Made by a program: the position numbers and the translations under genes. Shown piece after piece: positions 7,835 through 17,012 of a DNA stretch of 64,000 nucleotides. Source of the stretch: Ruminococcus sp. (GTDB lineage Bacteria; Bacillota; Clostridia; Oscillospirales; Ruminococcaceae). Numbering within the stretch: position 1 is the first letter of the stretch; the number at the start of each line of letters is the position of its first letter. The notes below the pieces were generated by a model that saw nothing but the letters and a program-made list of their open reading frames with translations, had not been told where the DNA came from and searched no databases. The stretch spans positions 1 to 64,000 of the forward strand of contig JAGCYM010000022.1 of assembly GCA_017960805.1 (NCBI GenBank), read 5' to 3'.

Positions 7835-10800
7835 ATGGAACTATTCAGAAGAATATTTACTGAACTTGCGGGCTATAAAAGTGTCTGTGAGGCAATTGAA
7901 AAAAATATATCACCCGTCTCTGTGACGGGGCTTTCGCATATACACAGGGCGCAGCTTATAAACGCTCTTAATTCAGATAAGGTGAATCTTGTCATTGCCG
8001 GTAGCGAAGCTGAAGCAAAGAAGCTGTGTGATGATATCAATATGATGTCTGGTGGAGAAGCAGCGGTTTTGTTTCCGTCAAAGGAACTTGTCTTCACCCC
8101 TGTAGACAGTGCCAACCGTGAGTATGAGTATATGCGTGTATCTGCGCTTGCGAGAGCTGTTCACGGGAACTGTCATGTGATATGTGCCAGCATTGAGGCT
8201 GTAATGCAGCCAGTTATTCCAGTCGGAGTGCTTATTGCGGCTGGTACTGAGTTATCAGAAGGATCAGAAATTGACAGAGATAATCTTTGTCTTTCTCTTG
8301 CGAAAAGTGGTTATCAGAGAAGCGAAAAGGTCGAGGGACAATCTCAGTTTTCCGTTCGTGGAGATATAATTGATATATTCCCTGTTCAGGCGGATAAACC
8401 AATACGTATTGAGCTCTGGGGAGATGAGATCGAAAGTATATCTGAATTCGAGACAGATACTCAGCGTCGTTCGGATGTCAGATTGAAAAAAATTGAGATA
8501 TCTCCTGCTGGAGAAATGATATATGACTGTCAGGAACTGGCAGACAAGATTGAGGAACTGTGCAAGAAGGTACGAGGAAAGCGAATGGATATCATTCGTG
8601 AGAATCTTGGCAGGGATGTACACAGACTGAGGGCAGGGGAGGTACTTGCTCATGGAGTGAAGTATTATCCCCTTGTATATGGTGATGCGTCAACAGTATT
8701 TGATTATGTTGACGGAGCAGTTCTTTTCAGTGATTATTCCAATGTTATGGACAGCGCATCCGGTATTTCTTCACGATATAACGAAGATGTAAAGGTGCTG
8801 ATGGAAGAAGGACAGCTTTGCAAAGGCTTTGATGGCTATTGTCTTGATCTTTCCAGAATTCAGCAGATCGCAGAGAAGAAAGTCTGCCTGTATATGAGCA
8901 ATTTTGTCCAGGGCGGCGAGCGTATAGACTTCCGCAGACTTGTCAGCTTTGAAGCGATGCAGACTGCGTTCTGGGGTGGAGAACTTAAGCAGCTTATTGA
9001 AGATGTGACTGATTACAAAGTCCGTAAGTATCGCATTCTTCTTTGCGCCGGAAGTGATAAGACACTTCCGATAATTCGCCAGGATCTGGAAGACGCTGGA
9101 ATTCCATGTGATATAGCGACAGATGACCTTGAACTTCGTCCGGGACGTGTCGCTTTGATGTCCGGCAGTTTAAGCAGTGGTTTTGAGTATCCTGAAAACA
9201 GAACTGTTCTTATAACACAGGGCCGTGCGATGGATTCTGCAAGAAAGCGCAAATCACGCACCAAAAGAAATAAGGCAGAGGAAATACGCAGCCTTGCCGA
9301 TATATCCGAGGGAGATCTTGTAGTACACAGTTCTCATGGTATCGGACGGTTCATCGGAATACGAAAACTAGAGTTTGATGGTGTAATTAAGGATTATATT
9401 ACTATCCAGTATGCAGGTACAGATAAGCTATATATTCCTGTAACACAGCTTGACATGGTGTCAAAATACATAGGTCCTCGTGATGACAGCGGAGTGAAAC
9501 TCAGCAAATTGAGCTCCGGAGAATGGCAGAGAACCCGCAGCAATGTCAAGCGTGCGGTAAAGGATATGGCACATGAACTCATAGCTCTATATGCAAAGCG
9601 TGAAAAAAGTGAAGGGTATGCATTCTATCCTGATGATGAGATCCAGCATGATTTTGAAGAGCGTTTCCCGTATGTTGAGACGGATGATCAGCTTACCGCA
9701 ATAGCAGAAATCAAGGCTGACATGGAACGGATCCGTCCGATGGAACGCCTGCTGTGCGGAGACGTTGGCTTCGGAAAGACGGAGGTTGCTTTCCGCGCTG
9801 CCATGAAGTGTATCTTGTCAGGAAAACAATGTGCCCTTCTTGCTCCGACTACAGTTCTAGCGTATCAGCATTATCAGACAGCACTCAGAAGATTTGAGCA
9901 TTTTCCTGTTAATGTGGAACTTCTGAGTCGCTATCGAAGTCCTAAACAGCAGGCTGAGATCATAAAGAAACTTGAGCAGGGACGTATTGATTTCCTGATT
10001 GGCACACACAAGATAATTCAGAAGAATGTTAGGTTCAAGGATCTCGGACTTGCCATTATTGATGAAGAGCAGCGTTTCGGTGTTGCGCATAAGGAGAAGT
10101 TTAAAGAGACCTTTACAGGTGTGGATGTCCTTATGCTCTCAGCAACGCCGATTCCGAGAACCCTTAATATGGCTATGAGCGGAATACGTGATATGTCAGT
10201 ACTTGAGGAACCGCCTCAGGACAGATATCCCGTACAGACTTATGTTATCGAATATAACACAGGTATTGTTATTCAGGCGATTGTCCGTGAACTGCGCCGC
10301 GGCGGACAGGTCTATTACATCCACAACCGTGTTGAAAGTATACTCAGCTGTGCCGATAAGCTGCATCAGCTGCTTCCGGAAGCACGAATCGCTGTGGCAC
10401 ATGGTCAGATGGATGAAGATGAGATGAGTGATATTTGGGAACAGCTAGTTGATCATGAGATTGATATACTGGTATGCACTACGATAATTGAGACTGGCGT
10501 GGACGTTCCTAATGTGAATACTCTAATTATCGAGGATGCGGACAGATTTGGCCTTTCACAGCTTTATCAGCTGCGTGGACGTGTCGGGCGTTCGAACCGA
10601 AGAGGATACGCATATTTTACATACAAGCGTGACAAGGTGCTGACTGAACTGGCTGCAAAACGTCTGAATGCAATGCGCGAATTCACACAGTTCGGAAGCG
10701 GATTCCGTATAGCTCTTCGTGATCTTGAAATACGTGGAGCGGGAAGCATACTAGGCGGAAGCCAGCACGGTCACATGGAAGCGGTCGGATATGATATGTA

Positions 10801-11305
10801 TCTGCAGTTGCTGTCTGAGGCGATTGCAGAGGAAAAGGGCATACAGCCGGAAAAGGTTCCTGAGTGTCTTGTTGACATACAGATAGATGCTCATATTCCT
10901 GAGGACTACATCAAGAGTCTGAATCAGCGTATAGATTTGTACAAAAAGATAATGCATGTTACACGTGATGAGGATAAACTCGATCTTATCGATGAACTGA
11001 TCGACAGATATGGTGAGCCACCGAAATCAGTTGTCGGACTTATAGAGGTTTCCCTTCTCCGAAATAAGGCTGCGCATCTTGGTATTACCGAGATCTCTCA
11101 GAAGAATGCTCAGATGTATTTTTATACGCAGTATCTTACTATTGATCAGATCCAGGCACTATCAGCAGCATATAAGGGAAAGATAACTTTCAATGGTTCT
11201 GGAAAGTCCTATGTTTCGGTAAAAATTGATCCTAAGAAGCTACCTTTTGATATGATGAAAGAGGCGGTAGGAATAATTGCTTCGGCAAGCGAAAAAAACT
11301 GTTAA
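7835..11305 (+). CDS. mfd: Transcription-repair coupling factor
   Basis: Mfd removes RNA polymerase stalled at DNA damage and recruits UvrA. 1156 aa, the full family length. Domains in order: UvrB-like N-terminal region (1-about 350), the RNA-polymerase-interacting CarD-like domain (LVVHSSHGIGRFIGI, about 490-560), the RecG-like helicase with Walker A (GDVGFGKTEVAFRAAM) and the DEEQ box (IIDEEQRFGV), SATPIPRTLNM, the translocation motif region QLRGRVGRSNRRGYAYF, and the C-terminal TRCF domain. The ATG at 7835 has GGAG 7 nt upstream. It is cotranscribed with pth. Confidence 0.97.
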   Translation: MELFRRIFTELAGYKSVCEAIEKNISPVSVTGLSHIHRAQLINALNSDKVNLVIAGSEAEAKKLCDDINMMSGGEAAVLFPSKELVFTPVDSANREYEYMRVSALARAVHGNCHVICASIEAVMQPVIPVGVLIAAGTELSEGSEIDRDNLCLSLAKSGYQRSEKVEGQSQFSVRGDIIDIFPVQADKPIRIELWGDEIESISEFETDTQRRSDVRLKKIEISPAGEMIYDCQELADKIEELCKKVRGKRMDIIRENLGRDVHRLRAGEVLAHGVKYYPLVYGDASTVFDYVDGAVLFSDYSNVMDSASGISSRYNEDVKVLMEEGQLCKGFDGYCLDLSRIQQIAEKKVCLYMSNFVQGGERIDFRRLVSFEAMQTAFWGGELKQLIEDVTDYKVRKYRILLCAGSDKTLPIIRQDLEDAGIPCDIATDDLELRPGRVALMSGSLSSGFEYPENRTVLITQGRAMDSARKRKSRTKRNKAEEIRSLADISEGDLVVHSSHGIGRFIGIRKLEFDGVIKDYITIQYAGTDKLYIPVTQLDMVSKYIGPRDDSGVKLSKLSSGEWQRTRSNVKRAVKDMAHELIALYAKREKSEGYAFYPDDEIQHDFEERFPYVETDDQLTAIAEIKADMERIRPMERLLCGDVGFGKTEVAFRAAMKCILSGKQCALLAPTTVLAYQHYQTALRRFEHFPVNVELLSRYRSPKQQAEIIKKLEQGRIDFLIGTHKIIQKNVRFKDLGLAIIDEEQRFGVAHKEKFKETFTGVDVLMLSATPIPRTLNMAMSGIRDMSVLEEPPQDRYPVQTYVIEYNTGIVIQAIVRELRRGGQVYYIHNRVESILSCADKLHQLLPEARIAVAHGQMDEDEMSDIWEQLVDHEIDILVCTTIIETGVDVPNVNTLIIEDADRFGLSQLYQLRGRVGRSNRRGYAYFTYKRDKVLTELAAKRLNAMREFTQFGSGFRIALRDLEIRGAGSILGGSQHGHMEAVGYDMYLQLLSEAIAEEKGIQPEKVPECLVDIQIDAHIPEDYIKSLNQRIDLYKKIMHVTRDEDKLDLIDELIDRYGEPPKSVVGLIEVSLLRNKAAHLGITEISQKNAQMYFYTQYLTIDQIQALSAAYKGKITFNGSGKSYVSVKIDPKKLPFDMMKEAVGIIASASEKNC

Positions 11306-11357
11306 ATATGCTTTGATTTTAAGTTTAAACGTTTGTTAACATTGTGCACGATGCCAA

Positions 11358-11386
11358 TTTACAATAATTTGCTTTTATGATAGAAT
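11358..11386 (+). promoter_or_regulatory. Promoter of the surface-protein gene at 11460
   Basis: TTTACA at 11358-11363, 17 bp, TAGAAT at 11381-11386. Confidence 0.65.
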
Positions 11387-11459
11387 GATTTTATAAAAAT
11401 AAGTGCGCGTTTCCCTCAATATTTCCACTTATACGCACGTAAGTAAGGAGTTAATTATT

Positions 11460-12257
11460 ATGAAGATGAACAAGGTTCTCGCAGCTATGGCTGCATCAGT
11501 CATCGCAGCATCTGCTTTCTGCGCAATGAGCGTAACTTCATTTGCAGTAGAAAAGGATGTTAAGTACACAGATTCGGGCAATTCTGCTGGTACATCAGAT
11601 GATGGAAAGCTTCTCAGAGCAAATATTCTTAACCAGTGGGCTTCTCCTGCTGTTTCAGATATTCCTACTGAGGATACTGAGAATCCTTACACAAGCTATA
11701 TTAAAGTAACATTTGAGGTTTCTGGTATCGGTTCTGATTCTAAGGTTAAGGCTGAGGGCGCAGAGACTGATAAGGATCTCGAGGCTTTCCTCTGCGGCGG
11801 TGTAGGACCTTACAGCCGTCACATGGGTGAGTATGAGTCTAACAAGATTCCTTCTGATGAGATCGTTAAGATCACAGGAGACGGTGAGTACACAGTTGAG
11901 TGGAAGTTTGACGAGCCATCTTCAACAGCTCAGATCCTCTATGTTCAGACAAATATCCCGATTTTTGAGTACGGCGGAGATCTTACAGCTACAACTGCTA
12001 AGCTCAAGATCAAGAGCGTAAAGACAGATGACGGTGTTGAAGCTCCTTCTACAACAGCTACAACTGAGGCTGCTACAACAACATCTACTACATCTGCTAC
12101 AACAACTACTACAACATCAGGTACTGGTAAAGCTACAACAACAGCTTCTACAAAGGGCGAAGCTTCTGCTAAGACTGGTGACGCAGGTGTTGCAGTTGCA
12201 GTTGCTGCATTCGGACTTGCTGTTGCTACAGCTTTTGCAGTAAGAAAGAAGGACTAA
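11460..12257 (+). CDS. Secreted surface protein with Thr-rich linker and C-terminal anchor
   Basis: Function unknown. A Sec signal peptide (MNKVLAAMAASVIAASAFC, cleavage probably after SFA) is followed by about 150 residues of beta-rich sequence resembling a carbohydrate-binding sandwich (YIKVTFEVSGIG ... GEYTVEWKFDEPSS). Then comes a Thr/Ala/Ser linker of about 40 residues, a KTGDAG motif, a hydrophobic helix (VAVAVAAFGLAVATAFAV) and a basic RKKD tail. This tail resembles sortase-type or membrane-retained C termini common in gut Clostridia, although a strict LPXTG is missing. ATG 11460 has AAGGAG 9 nt upstream. The next secreted protein lies 81 nt downstream, past a terminator-like hairpin. 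Confidence 0.8.
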   Translation: MKMNKVLAAMAASVIAASAFCAMSVTSFAVEKDVKYTDSGNSAGTSDDGKLLRANILNQWASPAVSDIPTEDTENPYTSYIKVTFEVSGIGSDSKVKAEGAETDKDLEAFLCGGVGPYSRHMGEYESNKIPSDEIVKITGDGEYTVEWKFDEPSSTAQILYVQTNIPIFEYGGDLTATTAKLKIKSVKTDDGVEAPSTTATTEAATTTSTTSATTTTTTSGTGKATTTASTKGEASAKTGDAGVAVAVAAFGLAVATAFAVRKKD

Positions 12258-12286
12258 TTTAGTCTTATAAATCTGCTATAAGAACA

Positions 12287-12316
12287 ATGCCCTCTGCTAG
12301 CAGCAGGGGGCATTTC
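12287..12316 (+). terminator. GC-rich hairpin, probable partial terminator
   Basis: 12-bp stem ATGCCCTCTGCT / AGCAGGGGGCAT (one G-U) with a 3-nt loop. The T-run is weak (TTTCT), so some readthrough into the lipoprotein gene is likely. Confidence 0.6.
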
Positions 12317-12338
12317 TAATAGAAAGGAAATATGAAAT

Positions 12339-13292
12339 ATGGATTATAAAAAGATACTTGCGAGTGCTATGGCACTTACACTTGCAGCTGCTTTCACAGG
12401 ATGCGGCGAGAAAGAATCATCTTCTGAGAAAACAGAGGTTACAACTGCTTCAACAGAGCCTTCAACAGTTGAGGCTACAGAGGCAACTACAGAAGAACTT
12501 GAGCCACCAAAGCCTGTTGAAGCTTCAGATCCAAATGCAATCACATTTGATGATGGAGATTTCTCATTTGCTTCACCCAAAACAGGGGACGATGATTCAG
12601 CTCAGGGTACTCTTGAGGTAGTCGAGGTACAGGGAAACAAGATGCTCCGATTTACAGATGACGGAAAGAATCATGCTAACGGTACTGTTCAGAAGATTCA
12701 GATAGACGCTGTAAAGCTTCTGAGTCATGAGAATGTTGCAAAGGTTCGTTCTATTCAGTTCGATGTTTACGCTGACGCTACAGCATCTGAATTCAAGAAT
12801 GATGATGGTGAACTTCTCAAGGCTCCAGGCTGGATAGGTGGTGGCGGCGGCGCTAATGTCGCTGGTGACAAGTGGTATCAGTTCGGCGAATGGAGTGGCG
12901 GTGAGTATAACTTCGATATGTCCGGAGCAGCTCACGCTGAGTTCAAGTTTGTTCTTGCTGCAGGCGGCCAGTGCTGGGATGAGACCATGGAAGAGGCAGT
13001 GTTCCTTATTATGAGATGGGGCGCTCAGAACGAAGGCAATATGTATGTTGACAACATTGTATTCTATGATGAAGATGGCAAGTCACTCCCTATTGAGAAA
13101 TCAACTAGCGGTGAAGCAGTTGCTGATGCTTCAGAAGCAGTTGCTGATACATCACAAGCTGCTGATACTGACGCAATAGACAAAGCGGTTGATGATGGCC
13201 TCGCGGCTGCACAGGCAGCTCTTGATAAGGCACAGGCTCAGGCTGATGATGCTATTGCAGAAGCTTCTAGTATGATTGCTGATTCACACTGA
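12339..13292 (+). CDS. Lipoprotein with putative carbohydrate-binding module
   Basis: The lipoprotein signal ends in the lipobox AAAFTGC (Cys22), followed by a Ser/Thr/Glu linker. The central region (about 70-250) has the look of a beta-sandwich binding module (for example FEEV-like turns, WIGGGGGANVAGDKWYQFGEW and MYVDNIVFYDEDGKS, the last typical of CBM C-terminal strands). The last 45 residues form an Ala/Asp-rich helix (AAAQAALDKAQAQADDAIAE). Role inferred: an outer-face glycan-binding protein. AAAGGAAA lies upstream of ATG 12339. An overlapping ATG at 12332 runs straight into a stop. Confidence 0.78.
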   Translation: MDYKKILASAMALTLAAAFTGCGEKESSSEKTEVTTASTEPSTVEATEATTEELEPPKPVEASDPNAITFDDGDFSFASPKTGDDDSAQGTLEVVEVQGNKMLRFTDDGKNHANGTVQKIQIDAVKLLSHENVAKVRSIQFDVYADATASEFKNDDGELLKAPGWIGGGGGANVAGDKWYQFGEWSGGEYNFDMSGAAHAEFKFVLAAGGQCWDETMEEAVFLIMRWGAQNEGNMYVDNIVFYDEDGKSLPIEKSTSGEAVADASEAVADTSQAADTDAIDKAVDDGLAAAQAALDKAQAQADDAIAEASSMIADSH

Positions 13293-13341
13293 AAAAATAA
13301 TGTGGATTAAAGGAAACATACGATTTATAGTATAAAAACTT

Positions 13342-13373
13342 ATCCCGATACGTTGTATCGGGATTTTGTTTTT
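13342..13373 (+). terminator. Intrinsic terminator
   Basis: Perfect 10-bp stem ATCCCGATAC-gtt-GTATCGGGAT, then TTTGTTTTT. Confidence 0.93.
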
Positions 13374-13381
13374 CATATCAT

Positions 13382-13433
13382 AAAAAGATCTCGGAAGCAT
13401 ATTGATCAACTTGGATTATCATATGCTTCCGAG
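13382..13433 (-). terminator. Terminator of the aminotransferase unit
   Basis: Perfect 13-bp stem CTCGGAAGCATAT / ATATGCTTCCGAG with an 18-nt loop. In minus-strand reading it is followed by a T-rich stretch. Confidence 0.8.
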
Positions 13434-13438
13434 AAAAA

Positions 13439-14605
13439 TTATGGCTTTGGCATTTTTTTACGTATATCGTTGAGACGTTCAAGTGCCGCATTCAAAGTTT
13501 CATTTTTCTTTGCGTAGTGGAACCGGATATAACGGTTTTCAGGTTCCTTGAAAAAGCTTGAGCCAGGAACTGCGCCAACGCCGACATATTCAGCTAGTTT
13601 TTCACAGAAGTCAAGGTCGCTTTCATATCGAAACTCTGAGATGTCTAGCAGTATATAGTACGCTCCCTGAGGAACAGTATGATGTATACCGATGTTGTCA
13701 AGTCCGTTCAGGAAGAGGTTACGCTTTTCAGTGTACTTATCCTGAAGCCACTTGTAGTAGTCATCTCCGAAGCGAAGTCCGGTTACTGCGGCTTCCTGAA
13801 GAGGTGCTGCTGCTCCGACCGTTAGGAAGTCGTGGACTTTTTTGACTGTGTCGATGACGTTCGGTGGAGCTATAACGTAGCCAAGTCTCCATCCTGTGAT
13901 TGAGTATGTCTTTGACAGCGATGAGCATGAGATGGTGCGTTCCCACATATCAGGAAGGGAGGCAAAGTATATGTGCTTGTGCGGTGCGTAAACTATGTGC
14001 TCATATACTTCGTCCGTGATGACGAATGTGTCATATTTCTTGGCAAGATCGGCAATTATTTTCAGTTCTTCCAGAGTGAATACCTTGCCGCATGGATTTG
14101 ATGGATTACAGAGTATAAGTGCCTTGGGGTGCTGTTTGAAAGCAGCCTCAAGAACATCAGCATCAAAGCTGAATTCTGGCGGGATTAGAGGAACATAAAT
14201 AGGCTCTGCACCAGAGAGTATCGTATCTGCCCCGTAGTTCTCATAGAATGGTGAAAATACGATAACCTTATCGCCTGGATTGGTGACGGACATCATTGCC
14301 GCCATCATAGCCTCAGTGCTTCCGCAGGTAACTACTATTTCTCCGTTCGGATCGATGGTTCGTCCCATGAGGCGTGACTGCTTCTCAGCAAGTGCCTCGC
14401 GGAAGTTTTGCGCTCCCCATGTTATCGAATACTGGTGGAAGTCCTCGTGCGTGACCTCGGCAAGCCGGTCTAATATCTCCCTCGGCGGTTCGAAATCAGG
14501 AAAGCCCTGCGAGAGATTTATTGCGCCGTATTTATTGGAGATTCGTGTCATACGACGTATGACGGAATCGGTAAATGTTGCTGTGCGGTTTGAAAGCTGT
14601 GGCAT
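13439..14605 (-). CDS. Class I/II PLP aminotransferase
   Basis: Transfers an amino group between a 2-oxoacid and an amino acid. Fold-type I motifs: INLSQGFPDFEPP, the GSTEAMMAAM glycine turn, CNPSNPCGKVF, the TDEVYEH Asp-Tyr pair, and the PLP lysine in SSLSKTYSITGWRLGY. 388 aa from the ATG at 14605, with GGAG 8 nt upstream. The N terminus (NLSQGFPDF) resembles kynurenine/methionine/aromatic aminotransferases (YbdL, KAT, AraT) more than aspartate-specific ones. It sits 57 nt downstream of the PaaK-like ligase and shares its promoter, which suggests it aminates the 2-oxoacid made by the neighbouring oxidoreductase. Exact substrate unknown. Confidence 0.9.
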   Translation of the reverse strand: MPQLSNRTATFTDSVIRRMTRISNKYGAINLSQGFPDFEPPREILDRLAEVTHEDFHQYSITWGAQNFREALAEKQSRLMGRTIDPNGEIVVTCGSTEAMMAAMMSVTNPGDKVIVFSPFYENYGADTILSGAEPIYVPLIPPEFSFDADVLEAAFKQHPKALILCNPSNPCGKVFTLEELKIIADLAKKYDTFVITDEVYEHIVYAPHKHIYFASLPDMWERTISCSSLSKTYSITGWRLGYVIAPPNVIDTVKKVHDFLTVGAAAPLQEAAVTGLRFGDDYYKWLQDKYTEKRNLFLNGLDNIGIHHTVPQGAYYILLDISEFRYESDLDFCEKLAEYVGVGAVPGSSFFKEPENRYIRFHYAKKNETLNAALERLNDIRKKMPKP

Positions 14606-14662
14606 AATTATTCTCCTTAAATGAAATGGGCAGAACATATCTGCCCATTAATTTTAGCACTT

Positions 14663-16003
14663 TTAAATGGTGTAGTCAATCTTTCTCTCGTCGATAACAC
14701 GTCTTGACTTGTGCTCGGAACGTGTATTCAGACCGCCGTCGAGATGAACGATGACCTTTGCGGGCTTAACGCCAGTACGAGCCTTGAGTGCGGCACTAAC
14801 CTGCTCAGCTACTTCATCGTCAGTCTTGGAATTGTCAGCATTCTTTTCTATTTCAACAGCGTACTTGCTGGTGAAGTCCTTCTCAAAGATACGGATAAGG
14901 TACTCACCTGTAATACCGCTCTGCTCGCGGATAACGGCTTCGATGTCACTTGGGAATACATTTACAGCGGAAACGATGAACATGTCATCCTTTCTGCCGA
15001 GAATGCTTATCCTGCCGTGAGTACGTCCGCATTTGCAGGGTGTGATGTCAATGCGTCCGATGTCGCCTGTCTTGAAACGGATAAGCGGACGAGCATGCTT
15101 GCGGAGAGTCGTGAATACGAGCTCACCGGTCTGACCAGGCTCTAGAACTTCACCTGTATGTATGTCGATAGTCTCAACGAGAATGTGATTCTCTGCAATG
15201 TGGAGTCCGTCGTGGTATTCGCACTGTGCGGCGCAAGCTCCGAAAATATCGGACAGACCATAGAAGTCAAATACCTCTGCACCCCAGAGATCTTCGATGG
15301 CCTTTCTTGTAGCATCAATAGAACCACCAAGCTCACCAGCTACGATAATCTTCTTGATGTTGAAGTCCTTCTTCGGGTCATAGCCTGCTTTTACAGCCTT
15401 TTCACCAAGCTGCCATGCATAAGAGGGAGAAGTCCAGATAATTGTAGGTTTGTAGGTCTTGAGAATGAAGAGAAGTCTCTCACTTGGGAGAGTACCGCCC
15501 CAGATACATAATGCTCCGAGGTTCTGTGCACCGATTACATCAGGGCCTCCGACATAGAGTGAGAAGTTAAGAGCATGTACATAACGGTCGTTTGGTCTCA
15601 TTCCAATCTGCCAGAACCAACGGCTTTCAGTATCCTGAAACTCATCAAAATCCTTTTTGGTGAACGGGCTCATCGTTGGAACACCTGTTGAACCTGAGGA
15701 GGTCGAGATGAACACTACGTCTTCCTCTGGTACAGCTGCGAGCTCACCAAGGAATGAACCTACGCCCTGAGTGTCACGCTGTGTTTTCTTATTGATGAAC
15801 GGGAACTTTTCAATATCCTTGAGAGTCTTGATGTCCTCAGGCTTGACGCCTGCCTCGTCGAACGAACGCTTGTAGTAAGGAGCGTTGTCATATGCGAACT
15901 TAACTATTTCCTTCAGGTCTTCAAGCTGACGTTTCTGAAGTTCCTCACGGGGAAGAGTTTCAAGCTCTTCATCCCAGAATTTGTTGTTGATATCTCTGCT
16001 CAT
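14663..16003 (-). CDS. PaaK-like acyl/aryl-CoA ligase (AMP-forming)
   Basis: Activates a carboxylic acid to its CoA thioester through an acyl-adenylate. The 446-aa product matches the phenylacetate-CoA ligase family: the YDNAPYYKRSFDEAGV N-terminal motif, the P-loop-like STSSGSTGVPTMSPFT, DFYGLSDIFG, RPLIRFKTGDIG, CKCGRTHGRISILGRKDDM, and the C-terminal swivelling domain. The ATG at 16003 has GGAGG upstream. It has its own promoter with the shared LysR box, downstream of porB and upstream of the aminotransferase. Context suggests it feeds an acyl-CoA to the 2-oxoacid:ferredoxin oxidoreductase working in reverse. The acid could be phenylacetate, a branched-chain acid or a sulfur-containing acid. 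Confidence 0.92.
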   Translation of the reverse strand: MSRDINNKFWDEELETLPREELQKRQLEDLKEIVKFAYDNAPYYKRSFDEAGVKPEDIKTLKDIEKFPFINKKTQRDTQGVGSFLGELAAVPEEDVVFISTSSGSTGVPTMSPFTKKDFDEFQDTESRWFWQIGMRPNDRYVHALNFSLYVGGPDVIGAQNLGALCIWGGTLPSERLLFILKTYKPTIIWTSPSYAWQLGEKAVKAGYDPKKDFNIKKIIVAGELGGSIDATRKAIEDLWGAEVFDFYGLSDIFGACAAQCEYHDGLHIAENHILVETIDIHTGEVLEPGQTGELVFTTLRKHARPLIRFKTGDIGRIDITPCKCGRTHGRISILGRKDDMFIVSAVNVFPSDIEAVIREQSGITGEYLIRIFEKDFTSKYAVEIEKNADNSKTDDEVAEQVSAALKARTGVKPAKVIVHLDGGLNTRSEHKSRRVIDERKIDYTI

Positions 16004-16055
16004 TGTTTATTCCTCCAATTAATACTTATTTTTCATATCTGTTTGGTATGATTAT

Positions 16056-16099
16056 ATTATACATCCACTTTTTGCGTTTGTCCAATACCATAGTTTTAT
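16056..16099 (-). promoter_or_regulatory. paaK-like promoter with LysR-type box
   Basis: Minus-strand TTGGAC (16085-16080), 18 bp, TATAAT (16061-16056). The box ATAAAACTATGGTATTGGAC (16099-16080; ATA-N9-TAT, T-N11-A) runs into the -35. The same architecture occurs at 19008-19051, 23268-23310 and 26502-26545. Confidence 0.75.
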
Positions 16100-16118
16100 G
16101 ATAGGATATAAGCTGAGG

Positions 16119-17012
16119 TTATAACTGAAAATTCTTTTCAATAAATTCCCACTTCTTGTCGCGGGAATCTGTGATTACCTGTATATCTTCGTCTGTGAGA
16201 TGTTTGAAGCGCCCCTGCTTTTTCAGATAAGCGGCAACATCCGTGAATTCTTTAGGCTTGTGGTTGAGCTTGAAAGATCCGTTTTCATATTCAGCAAGGT
16301 ACCACAGTCCACAGTCTACTACTTCTCTTGCGATATCCACTGTTTCGTCTGGAGCAACTCCCCAGCCAGTAGGACATGGTGCGATGACATGGATATACTT
16401 CGTGCCTTTTATTTGTGAAGCTTTCTGCACTTTTTCAATGAAGTCAGCTATGTATCCTACGCTTGCAGTTGCTGCATATGGAATATCATGAGCAGCAGCA
16501 ATCTCGAACATGTTCTTTTTAGGACGGATATTTCCATGTATATTTGAACCAGCCGGAGTTGTTGTGGTTTTAGCTCCGAATGGAGTTAGTCCGCTCTTCT
16601 GTATGCCTGTATTCATGTATGCTTCGTTGTCGTAGCAAATATAGATGATATTGTCATTACGGTCGATAGCTCCGGAAAGAGCCTGTATTCCAATGTCAGC
16701 AGTACCGCCGTCACCTGCGAATCCGACAGCTGTAAAGTCCTTGTAGCCTCTTGCACGAAGACCAGCCTCAACTCCAGTTAGCATGGAAGCTGTTCCTGCA
16801 AATGTAGAGATTATAGAGTTGTTGGAGAAGCACAGCTGCGGAAAGTTAAATCCTACTGCTGACATACAGCCTGCGGGAAGTACCGATACTGCGTTCTGAC
16901 CGAGGACCTTCAATGCTGCTCTGACTGCTAGGCTTCCTCCGCAGCCTGCACAAGCCTTATGTCCATAGAAATATTCTTCGCGTGAAATGCTGTCTGCGAC
17001 CTTATTTGCCAT
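16119..17012 (-). CDS. porB: 2-oxoacid:ferredoxin oxidoreductase, beta (TPP-binding) subunit
   Basis: The catalytic subunit binds thiamine diphosphate and a 4Fe-4S cluster. Motifs: YGHKACAGCGGSLAVRAAL with CxxC cluster ligands, LPAGCMSAVG, the TPP motif GFAGDGGTADIGIQ ... YDNEAYMNTGIQKS, and CPTGWGVAPDET. 297 aa, the normal size for the four-subunit archaeal-type POR/VOR. The start overlaps the end of porA by 11 nt and has GGAGG upstream. Pyruvate is not assured as substrate: Ruminococci normally carry a separate single-chain PFOR, and this one sits beside an acyl-CoA ligase and an aminotransferase. Confidence 0.9.
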   Translation of the reverse strand: MANKVADSISREEYFYGHKACAGCGGSLAVRAALKVLGQNAVSVLPAGCMSAVGFNFPQLCFSNNSIISTFAGTASMLTGVEAGLRARGYKDFTAVGFAGDGGTADIGIQALSGAIDRNDNIIYICYDNEAYMNTGIQKSGLTPFGAKTTTTPAGSNIHGNIRPKKNMFEIAAAHDIPYAATASVGYIADFIEKVQKASQIKGTKYIHVIAPCPTGWGVAPDETVDIAREVVDCGLWYLAEYENGSFKLNHKPKEFTDVAAYLKKQGRFKHLTDEDIQVITDSRDKKWEFIEKNFQL

